A stretch of 64,000 nt of DNA from Sulfidibacter corallicola. Its GTDB lineage: Bacteria; Acidobacteriota; Holophagae; Acanthopleuribacterales; Acanthopleuribacteraceae. The notes below the pieces were generated by a model. That model was given only the letters and a program-made list of their open reading frames with translations, did not search any database and had not been told where the DNA came from. The stretch is taken from the NCBI RefSeq assembly GCF_017498545.1, contig NZ_CP071793.1:3472001-3536000 (forward strand), in the 5' to 3' direction. Each line of letters opens with the position of its first letter. Within the stretch, counting starts at the first letter, position 1. Shown here in pieces: positions 13,600 through 22,548 of the stretch. The position numbers and the translations under genes are program-made.

Positions 13600-13741
13600 A
13601 TTCTAGAACGCGAATTTCTGGTCCTGATAGCCGGCCCCGCCTTCGTCCCGCGCCCTGTCTCGGGTATTTCGCGCGATCGGCACATCGACCCGTCCGCACA
13701 TGGGCCCTATGGTTTCTTCAACGAACGCATCGGAAGGACGC

Positions 13742-14833
13742 ATGACCGAACACAGCATTTCCAGTGAGCTTCCCGCTCTCTACCGCGCCTTTCTCCCGGA
13801 GATCTTTACGGACCCGATCCCGCGCGAGTCGCTGGCCACCTGTGACAACTGCGCCATGTGTGTCGCCGCCGACGGTTCGACGCCGCGATCCGCCAGGTAT
13901 TTTCTGCCGAATCTCAAATGCTGCACCTTTTTTCCGGATCTGCCCAACTACCTGGTGGGTGCGCTGTTGGCCGACGGTGATCCGGCGCTGGAAGAAGGTC
14001 GCGACCGCGTGCGTGAACGCATTCGATCGCGGGTGGGCGTCACACCGTTCGGGGTGTTGCCGCCCAAGAGTTACCACCTCATCTACAATCACGCCGACAA
14101 CAAGGCCTTCGGGCGGGCCAGCAGCCTGCTCTGTCCCTATTACCATCGAACCCACAACAACTGCACCATCTGGAAGTACCGCAACGCGGTGTGTTCCACC
14201 TTCTTCTGCAAGTTCGTGGCGGGCAGCGACGGCAAGAAGCTGTGGAAGGAAGTGAAAGGCTACCTGAGCGAGGCCCAGGCGGTGCTGTCGGCCTACGCCC
14301 TCCACCGCCAGGGATACGATGCCGAGCGACTGGCCGAGAATCCTCTGGCCGACCACGAAGAAAAACCCCGTTTGAGCCTTTTCGATCTGGAGGAGACCGC
14401 GGACGAGGTGGCCTACGCCAAGACCTGGGGTACTTGGGCGAACCGCGAGGAGCAGCTCTACCTGGCCTGTTTCGAGGAGGTTCGCAAGCTGACCCCGGAC
14501 CGCTTTCAAAACCTGATGGGGTTCCGCGGCCAGCTCGGTCGGGAAACCCTGGAGGCCAGGCGCCGCCAAGTCATCGAGCCCGAGCTACCGACACGGTTGT
14601 GTCGTCGCGGGGCCATCGACAGCAAGCCTTTGGACGGCGATCGAATCCTCATCGACAGCATCAACGGCTTCATCGCCATGCCTCGCCTGGTCATGGATGT
14701 TTTGGACCTGTTCGACGGCGTCCGCAGTACGGAAGAGGTGGTCAGCCTGGCCGAAACCCAACTGGGCATCGAACTGGATCACGCCCTCGTCGTGACGCTG
14801 TACCAGAACGGCCTGCTGCAGGCTGACGGCTGA
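13742..14833 (+). CDS. Cysteine-cluster protein with PqqD-like C-terminus
   Basis: 363 aa, soluble, unknown function. The N-terminal third holds CDNCAMC at about 34-40, KCCTFF near 59 and, further on, CPYYHRTHNNCTIW and VCSTFFCK. This is about ten Cys in a pattern recalling YkgJ-type zinc or iron-sulfur cluster proteins. The middle is helical. The last 80 residues (FIAMPRLVMDVLDLFDGVRS onward, then a helix and NGLL) resemble the PqqD/RiPP-recognition winged-helix fold, judged by pattern only. The ATG at 13742 follows GGAAGGACGC; the upstream in-frame ATG at 13700 lacks a site. It is 500 bp from the double-glycine peptide gene and behind a perfect palindrome, which hints at a maturation or regulatory role. 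It may equally be unrelated. Confidence 0.7.
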   Translation: MTEHSISSELPALYRAFLPEIFTDPIPRESLATCDNCAMCVAADGSTPRSARYFLPNLKCCTFFPDLPNYLVGALLADGDPALEEGRDRVRERIRSRVGVTPFGVLPPKSYHLIYNHADNKAFGRASSLLCPYYHRTHNNCTIWKYRNAVCSTFFCKFVAGSDGKKLWKEVKGYLSEAQAVLSAYALHRQGYDAERLAENPLADHEEKPRLSLFDLEETADEVAYAKTWGTWANREEQLYLACFEEVRKLTPDRFQNLMGFRGQLGRETLEARRRQVIEPELPTRLCRRGAIDSKPLDGDRILIDSINGFIAMPRLVMDVLDLFDGVRSTEEVVSLAETQLGIELDHALVVTLYQNGLLQADG

Positions 14834-14834
14834 C

Positions 14835-14866
14835 GGTGCCGCCGGTGCCTATGGACCGGCGACACC
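14835..14866. terminator. Hairpin between convergent genes
   Basis: 12-bp arms with one mismatch (GGTGCCGCCGGT / ACCGGCGACACC), 8-base loop, between two convergent genes. No U-tract, so it is a weak or bidirectional terminator at best. Confidence 0.4.
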
Positions 14867-14873
14867 GCGCGAA

Positions 14874-16421
14874 TCATCTTCCGATCCACTCGACCCGAAT
14901 CGAACTGGCCTCGTTGAGGCCGATGTGGTTGTTGCGCAGGTTGCGATCGTTGCTCTCGAAGACCTCGCTCTTGCCGCGGAAGTTACTGTGCTTGAACAGC
15001 GTCACCCGGTAGCCGCGCGGCACCTTGATCGAGCTGAGCTTGTCGTTTCCGAACACGTGTTTGGAGAGATCCTCCACGTCGCCGTGAACGATCGCCTCGA
15101 ACCCCTGGAAATTCGGCTTCGAAAACAGGATCACCCCGGTTGCGGCGGGGGGAGGACCCGGTCGGTCGACGACGGCGCCAACGCGGACACCGCCCAGGCG
15201 CTCGACCCTGACCGAGGATACCCGGTCGTTGCCGACACGGCTGCCGCTGAGATCTTCGTCACTGTGGGAGAGAGTCAGCGGTCGGCCGCCATAGTTGACG
15301 TGGGGATAGAGGAGAACGCGAAATCCGCGCGGAACGCGGACCGAGCTGAGTTGGTCGTTGCCGACTTCGGTGGCACGCAAATCGGGGATGTCGTCATAGG
15401 CAATGGTGCGTTTGCCGCGGAATCGGCTGTGTTCGAACAGTTCCACACCGTCGGCGACTTCTTCGATCGGCTCCGGATAGACCTCGTCCTCGTGCAGGAT
15501 GCGTATGGAGGAAGCCCGATCGAGACCGACGACGTTGTCGCGCAAGTTGGGATCGCTGGCGTGAAATTCCTCACTGCGGCCACGATAGTGGCTGTGCTCG
15601 TAGAGCACGACCACGTGGCCAGGGGGAACGCGCAACGAGCGCAGGCGATCGTTGCCGATGGTGTTGTCGGTCAGATCGGGGTCGTCGAACGACAAGACTT
15701 CCCGCCGTCCCGAATAACCGGTGTCGTCGAACAGGACGACCTTGTCGAAACGATCGCGGACCGGCTTGCGGCCGGTATCGATGTGGAAGGAGGACATTTT
15801 CTTGTTGCCCACCGAGGTGCGCACCAGATTGGCGACGTCGTCGTAGAGGACCACCGATTTTCCACCGTAGTCCTTGTCCCGATAGATCGTGACGGTCATC
15901 CCGCGCGGAATGCGAACGCTGGAGACCGAATCGTTGCCCAAAAAGGTGTCGCGCATGTTGGTGCGGCCCTCGTAGAACCGCTCGCTCTTGCCGCGGAAGT
16001 TGGGCAGGGTGTAGAAAATGACGGGCGGGGGCCGGCCATCGACGCGCTCGACGCGAACGGAAGAAGCCCGATCGTTGCCCAGGCCGGTGCGGCCGAGGTC
16101 CCGTTCATCCTCGTAGAGCACCACGAACTTCCCGCGATAGCCGCTGTCCGCGTAGAGCGTCACCTTGAAACCCGGCGGCACGCGGATCGAGCTGACGCGG
16201 TCGTTACCGACCACGCTGCCCTTCAAATTATTGCGATCTTCGTTGACGATCTCGCTTCTGCCCCGAAAATCGGCGTGTTCAAAAAGCACCACATTGCCCG
16301 CCGCCCAGAGCGGCAGGCCCGAAAAAAACAAGATACACCAGAAAAGCCGGCCTGAAAAAGCCCGCCCGTGCGGGCCTTTGGTGAAATCGCATGGGCCGGT
16401 TGTAACGTTGCACGATGCCAT
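14874..16421 (-). CDS. Secreted protein of five beta-gamma-crystallin domains
   Basis: 515 aa. An N-terminal signal sequence (hydrophobic run FWCILFFSGLPLWAAG ending near residue 47) is followed by ten Greek-key motifs of about 41 residues, each with (F/Y)xxxx(F/Y)xG and ending SS(I/V)RV. These form five beta-gamma-crystallin domains joined by short linkers. Six of the ten carry the canonical calcium-binding pattern N-D-x-x-S-S (NDRVSS, NDRASS, NDSVSS, NDQLSS, NDRVSS, NDKLSS). Units 4, 5, 6 and 10 are degenerate (NKKMSS, NDRLRS, LDRASS, LNEASS). The family binds Ca2+ for stability; a role in the cell envelope or outside the cell is inferred. The ATG at 16421 follows AGGAGGATCACC. It is a single-gene unit convergent with the Cys-cluster gene. 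Confidence 0.9.
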   Translation of the reverse strand: MASCNVTTGPCDFTKGPHGRAFSGRLFWCILFFSGLPLWAAGNVVLFEHADFRGRSEIVNEDRNNLKGSVVGNDRVSSIRVPPGFKVTLYADSGYRGKFVVLYEDERDLGRTGLGNDRASSVRVERVDGRPPPVIFYTLPNFRGKSERFYEGRTNMRDTFLGNDSVSSVRIPRGMTVTIYRDKDYGGKSVVLYDDVANLVRTSVGNKKMSSFHIDTGRKPVRDRFDKVVLFDDTGYSGRREVLSFDDPDLTDNTIGNDRLRSLRVPPGHVVVLYEHSHYRGRSEEFHASDPNLRDNVVGLDRASSIRILHEDEVYPEPIEEVADGVELFEHSRFRGKRTIAYDDIPDLRATEVGNDQLSSVRVPRGFRVLLYPHVNYGGRPLTLSHSDEDLSGSRVGNDRVSSVRVERLGGVRVGAVVDRPGPPPAATGVILFSKPNFQGFEAIVHGDVEDLSKHVFGNDKLSSIKVPRGYRVTLFKHSNFRGKSEVFESNDRNLRNNHIGLNEASSIRVEWIGR

Positions 16422-16617
16422 GGTGATCCTCCTGAATGTTGATATCGAATCGATCGACGACCTCGAGCCCGATAGGAACTCTGAAAGTGAAAGGTGAGTG
16501 CAGGGGTTCGGCGGGAAAGGGGTTGGGGACGAGAAGAAGGTGAACGCCCCAAACGTGAGTCGGAATCACGTCGGCACTTACGGCCTATTACGGGGCGACG
16601 GGCAAGTTCCCGGCCAA

Positions 16618-17382
16618 TCAAGACGAAAAGGTGTCGATGGCGTCGATGACCTCGGCGATCGGAAAGCTCTCGGAAAGCGCGATCACCTCGGCAGTCTTAC
16701 CGATCAGGCCGCCTGGCCGGGCGATGCGGGCTCCGATTTGGGCAACCAGTTTATCCTGCATGCGCACGACCGAATCGCGGTGATTCGGGGACAGGGCGTC
16801 CAACAATTGGGCCACATGCCAGGCCATGGCACGCGCCTCCCGCATGCTGAAATCGATCATGACCTCGTCGCTGCGACCACCTACGCGATCCAATACATCG
16901 AGCAACGGCGAGGCCTTGCCCAATACGGATTGCAACGCGCCGACCGTGCCTTCCAGGATGTCGTTGAGGGCGCCGAAGTCGCCCTGAAACGCTTCCACCG
17001 CGGCGCCGGAGAACACGTCGGCGACCGTCACGCCCAGGTCCAGGTTGATATGTGCGTTCATGCCCAACAGTAGATGTTGGAGAATCGTGGATTTGGGCGC
17101 GTCGTCGCCCGCCGCGGCGAAGGCCACCCGCCAGCTCCGGGCCATCGGTTCCCGCTGACGCCAGGACGCGTAGGCCTCGAGGAAGCGGCCGGTGACGGCG
17201 GCGGCGAACCGGTCCATGCGCGGTCCGTCCTCGAAGGAGCCCGAGACGATGCCTTCCTGGATCTTGAGAGTCACTTGACGATAGGTTGCGGCAAAATAGC
17301 CGAGCGGGCTCGCCGTTTCCTTGGTGTGCAAGACGATTTTCTCCAATTGTTCGAGCACTTCGGCGACGTTCCGGGCTCGCAT
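16618..17382 (-). CDS. DUF5995-like protein
   Basis: 254 aa, soluble, mostly helical. The segment LLGMNAHINLDLGVTVADVF (about 120-139), preceded by a basic Trp-containing helix, is the hallmark of the DUF5995 family, whose function is unknown. The His/Asn/Asp in that segment could bind a metal; this is inference. The start is at 17382 (MRARNVAEV), since AGGAGG lies 7 bases before it; upstream ATGs at 17388 and 17430 are too near or lack a site. Transcribed away from frmA, with 500 bp between the two starts. Confidence 0.7.
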   Translation of the reverse strand: MRARNVAEVLEQLEKIVLHTKETASPLGYFAATYRQVTLKIQEGIVSGSFEDGPRMDRFAAAVTGRFLEAYASWRQREPMARSWRVAFAAAGDDAPKSTILQHLLLGMNAHINLDLGVTVADVFSGAAVEAFQGDFGALNDILEGTVGALQSVLGKASPLLDVLDRVGGRSDEVMIDFSMREARAMAWHVAQLLDALSPNHRDSVVRMQDKLVAQIGARIARPGGLIGKTAEVIALSESFPIAEVIDAIDTFSS

Positions 17383-18990
<1,608 letters not shown>

Positions 18991-19020
18991 CAATCGGATG
19001 GGACAGTTTCGTGCCCATCG

Positions 19021-19064
19021 AGAAACGCGCGTGGACGATCCATCGTTCACGCGCGTTTCTGTTT
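19021..19064 (+). terminator. Terminator after frmA
   Basis: Perfect 13-bp arms AGAAACGCGCGTG / CACGCGCGTTTCT (19021-19033, 19048-19060), followed by GTTT. 30 bases after the frmA stop. Confidence 0.75.
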
Positions 19065-19390
19065 GTAGGGAATCGACCCGGTTCGGTCGTGGCTGCCGGC
19101 ACCGTCCATGATCGCGGCGAACCGGCGGAAAGTCCCGCGAAGCTTGAATTGACGCGACATTCGAGGCCCGGGCCCACCTGGTTCGTTTCGCGCTCGCGCG
19201 GTGGCCGTGGGTTCTCGGATCGCGAAGGACGATCCCGAAGCCGAGGCGTAAGCCGCGCTGGGATGGTTTTTGCTAGCGATTGCGGCTAAGATTCATCAAA
19301 AATGATTGCGATTACAGGTTTTTCTTCATTTCGGCGACATCAAATTTCCAAAAATACCGCGCTTCACGATTGCCACAAGGATTTCAAGCC
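19065..19390. other. Intergenic region before the secreted-protein operon
   Basis: 326 bp; an AT-richer patch at 19285-19370 probably holds the operon promoter. No consensus pair stands out. Confidence 0.4.
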
Positions 19391-20248
19391 ATGGCTTCAT
19401 CCCGGCGCCCTTGCCGTTCACTTCCAAGCTTGCCCCTCATCCTGCTCTTTCTGCCGTGCCTCACGCTTTTAGAGGCCGGTCCCTCGCGAGCTCTTACCCC
19501 AGGTGTCCTTTTCTTTCAACAATCGGGTTCCGGCGGGTCCGGGTCCAGTCAGTCCTCCGGCGATCGACCCACCGGCAACCAGAGCGAGCCCGAACCTGAT
19601 AAAAAGCCCGCCTCCTCGACGACCCAACCCTCGCGATCCGACACCGCGTCCGCCGCGGGTTCGGGCCGCGCCCTGACCCCCGAGGAGAAGCAGCGGATCA
19701 TCGACGACCGTTTGCGGGAGTCGCTCCAGGAATTCGACGGGTTGTTGCTCAAAGAGAAGGAACTGCTTCAGGAGCAGCGTACCGGTGGCGCCTCGGCTTC
19801 GGCGACGGGCGGTGGTGGCGCCGCCGGTGGCAGCGGTTCGGGAAGTGCCGGTCAAGGCAGTTCCGGAGCATCCTCCGCCGGAGGCATGGAGGGCGGCCCG
19901 GAATCGAACTCCGAATCGGGTGATTCCGGCTCGGCCGGTGCGACCTCGGGGCAAGTGGCCGGCGGCGACGCGAATGGCCAGAGCGGCTCGGGTGGGCGCG
20001 GTAACGCCTCGCCGCGCGCCAACCCCGGAGACGATGGCGACCGCCAAAGCCGGGTTCCGCCGGATATCCCGAAATCGGGTGCTGGCGACGACATCGTTGC
20101 GCGCCAGATTCGCGAGGCGGCCATGAGCGAAGACGATCCCGAACTCCGCGAAAAGCTGTGGGACGAGTATCGTAAATACAAAGGAATCCGCGTACCCGAC
20201 CGCAAAAAGCCCAAACCAAAAACCGGCGGAGACGCCAAAGAAACCTGA
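19391..20248 (+). CDS. Secreted Gly/Ser-rich protein
   Basis: 285 aa, no recognised family. A signal peptide (PSLPLILLFLPCLTLLEAGPSRA) is followed by a low-complexity S/G/P region, a short charged helix (TPEEKQRIIDDRLRESLQEF, near 96-115), a long Gly/Ser/Ala-rich disordered stretch (about 135-235) and a charged helical C-terminus (PELREKLWDEYRKYKG). Such architecture suits a flexible periplasmic or outer-membrane linker. The ATG at 19391 follows a weak AAGGA. It is the first gene of a co-directional block running to 29715; co-transcription is inferred from spacing. Confidence 0.65.
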   Translation: MASSRRPCRSLPSLPLILLFLPCLTLLEAGPSRALTPGVLFFQQSGSGGSGSSQSSGDRPTGNQSEPEPDKKPASSTTQPSRSDTASAAGSGRALTPEEKQRIIDDRLRESLQEFDGLLLKEKELLQEQRTGGASASATGGGGAAGGSGSGSAGQGSSGASSAGGMEGGPESNSESGDSGSAGATSGQVAGGDANGQSGSGGRGNASPRANPGDDGDRQSRVPPDIPKSGAGDDIVARQIREAAMSEDDPELREKLWDEYRKYKGIRVPDRKKPKPKTGGDAKET

Positions 20249-20442
20249 CCGTAGATCAGGGAAACACACAGATTCGGACGTTTTACCAGTGAGGTCTCCA
20301 TGGCTCCCCACTACCGGCACAGCTCCCACCATTCCAGATCGATCGAGCGTATGGGCCGTGGCTTCGCGACACCGTTCCCGGAACATCGAAGATCTCGGGA
20401 CACAAAGCGTATTGCATGCGCACGAAAAGAGGTAGGTTCGGC

Positions 20443-21711
20443 GTGAACGCAACCCATCAGCCCAGATCCCCAGTCCCCCGCCCCTCGAAACCGAGGCGAT
20501 CCCCCCTCGTGCTTCGCCGCTTTCTGGTCGTGTTTCTGGCCATGTGCGGCAGCCTGACGGCCGTGGAGCCGGAGCGGCTGCAACGCGCCCAGGCCGAGAT
20601 CCCCGAATCGCGCCTGCTCAACGTGAACATCCACCTGTTCGATCCCGGCGTGCCACCGGAGGATCCGGGCGCCCTGGAGAAAAAGGGCGTGTTCGAAGAA
20701 GTACGCAAGGCCGAAGGCCGGTACATTCCGGTGCGGCTCATGGAAACCCTTCAGTCCACCGGGCTTTGGGGATCGGTACGAATCGTTCCGGATTCGGCGA
20801 CCGGCGGCGAATTGAATGTGTCGGGCGTCATCCTGAAATCGAACGGTTTTCTGCTGAGCGTGCGTGTCCGGGTTCAGGACGCCACCGGCAAGCGCTGGTT
20901 CGAAAGGAAATACAAGGAGCGAGCCAACGCCTTGGCCTACCGCGACAAGGACGACGGCCTCGGCGAACGGCTGCCCTTCCAGAACCTGTACAACCGCATC
21001 GCCAACGATTTGCTCGAAACACGCCAGCGCCGCAAGGACCAAAAGCTGCAGAACGTCCGCGACATCGCCCAGTTGACCTTCGCCCGCGATTTCGTGCCCG
21101 ATGCCTTCTCCGACTACCTGCATCAAAAGCGAAACGGTCGCTTGAAATTGAAGAAACTGCCCTCCGAGGACGACCCCATGATGTCCCGCGTCGACCTGGT
21201 CCGCGAACGCGACCTGATGTTCATCGACACCCTGACGGAACACTACGTCAACTTCCAGGCCCAAATGGGCGAGGCCTACCACAACTGGCGCAAATTCAGC
21301 TATGAAGAAGAAAAAGCGCTGCGCGATGCACGCCGAGCGGCGCGCACCCAGCAGATCCTAGGCGCCCTGTTGATCGTCGGCGGCATCCTGGCCGAAGGCG
21401 ATAGCGATGCCGCCGCCGTCGGCCGCCAGGCCGCGGTCATCGGTGGCAACATCGCCCTGCAAAGCGGGATCGCCAAGAACCAGGAACTCAAGATTCACCG
21501 CGAGGCACTCAAGGAATTGGCCGCTTCGTTCGACGCCGAGGTGGAACCGATTCTGGTCCAGGTCGAAGGTCAGACCCGCAAGCTCACCGGCTCGGTGGAG
21601 ACCCAATACGCACAGTGGCGAGCCCTCCTGACCGAAATGTTCCACACGGAGACGGGCACCCCGATCGATCCCAACGCCACGGCGGTCACCTCGCCGAACG
21701 GCAGCCAGTGA
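20443..21711 (+). CDS. Conserved-looking secreted protein of unknown function
   Basis: 422 aa. Basic N-terminus and hydrophobic run LVLRRFLVVFLAMCGSLTAV form a signal peptide. An alpha/beta domain follows (about 50-190, with GRYIPVRLMETLQSTGLWGS resembling the start of periplasmic accessory domains). Next comes a charged helical region and, near 312-330, a small hydrophobic Gly/Ala segment (QILGALLIVGGILAEGDS), then IGGNIALQSGI. The GTG at 20443 is favoured by the GAGGTAGG site; the ATG at 20416 lacks one. No named family; probably works with the neighbouring envelope genes. Confidence 0.65.
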   Translation: MNATHQPRSPVPRPSKPRRSPLVLRRFLVVFLAMCGSLTAVEPERLQRAQAEIPESRLLNVNIHLFDPGVPPEDPGALEKKGVFEEVRKAEGRYIPVRLMETLQSTGLWGSVRIVPDSATGGELNVSGVILKSNGFLLSVRVRVQDATGKRWFERKYKERANALAYRDKDDGLGERLPFQNLYNRIANDLLETRQRRKDQKLQNVRDIAQLTFARDFVPDAFSDYLHQKRNGRLKLKKLPSEDDPMMSRVDLVRERDLMFIDTLTEHYVNFQAQMGEAYHNWRKFSYEEEKALRDARRAARTQQILGALLIVGGILAEGDSDAAAVGRQAAVIGGNIALQSGIAKNQELKIHREALKELAASFDAEVEPILVQVEGQTRKLTGSVETQYAQWRALLTEMFHTETGTPIDPNATAVTSPNGSQ

Positions 21712-21720
21712 GGTGGCTCG

Positions 21721-22548
21721 TTGGGTAGACCAGGATTTTCCTCGACGACAACGCCCCTCACCTTTCGACAAACATGGATACGCCTTCTCGGCATACTGCT
21801 GTGCCTGGGCTCACTGGCTTCGGTCGACCTGATCGGCCAGGATTCGAAAGCATTTCGCCAGGCCATGTCCACGGGCCTGGCGGCCATGGCGCGTGGCGAA
21901 TACGAAGCGGCACATCGCGCCTTTGAAAAAGCCAAGCGGCTGGAGGGCGATGCGGCGGCGGCCGAAGAAGGGCTGGCCATGGCCGCGGTGTCACTCCAAA
22001 CGGCGCGCGTGGTGCAACACCAGAAGCGCGCCCTGGAATTCGCCAAACGCGAGCAATGGGCCAAGGCCGCCGACCAATACGAAGCGGCGTTGGCACTGGC
22101 ACCGCAACTCAGCTCGGCTCGGCGCATGGCCCCCGTCGCACGCGATCTGGCCGACCTACATCAACGACTGGATTACCATCTGGCGAACACCAAACGCCTC
22201 AGCGCCAAAACGGTCCTCGGTGAAGCGGAGATTTTGCTCGAGAGGGCAAAGGCCCAATCGGTTCCAGGTCCGGAGCTGCAGAAAAAGATCGGCCGTCTGG
22301 CCGACACCATCGGCACCTACAAGACACCGATTCCCGTCAGGCTCGTTTCCGACCAAAAAACCGAGGTGCTGCTCCAACGAGTCGGCCGCTTGGGTCGGTT
22401 CGAGACCCATCGGTTGGATTTGAGACCCGGAACCTACACCCTGGTCGGCTCCCGCGGCGGGTACCGCGACGTACGCGTCACCTTCACGGTCGAACCCGGC
22501 AAGCCGCCGACCAAACCCATTTCCATTCGCTGCGAGGACAAGATTTGA
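21721..22548 (+). CDS. TPR-like secreted/anchored protein with PEGA-like C-terminus
   Basis: 275 aa. TTG start at 21721 nine bases after GAGGTGG. A signal or anchor segment (IRLLGILLCLGSLASVDLIG) precedes helical repeats with TPR-like spacing (MARGEYEAAHRAFEKAKRL, REQWAKAADQYEAALALAP). The last 65 residues are beta-rich (HRLDLRPGTYTLVGSRGGYR), the same kind of module as the PEGA repeats in the next gene. Its stop overlaps the next start by 4 bp (TTGA), so the two are translationally coupled. Confidence 0.75.
   Translation: MGRPGFSSTTTPLTFRQTWIRLLGILLCLGSLASVDLIGQDSKAFRQAMSTGLAAMARGEYEAAHRAFEKAKRLEGDAAAAEEGLAMAAVSLQTARVVQHQKRALEFAKREQWAKAADQYEAALALAPQLSSARRMAPVARDLADLHQRLDYHLANTKRLSAKTVLGEAEILLERAKAQSVPGPELQKKIGRLADTIGTYKTPIPVRLVSDQKTEVLLQRVGRLGRFETHRLDLRPGTYTLVGSRGGYRDVRVTFTVEPGKPPTKPISIRCEDKI

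Noticed and set aside
14925..16355. 476-codon frame opposite the crystallin gene
   Set aside because: Repeats only because the real gene repeats; the minus-strand frame has signal peptide, ribosome-binding site and family motifs.
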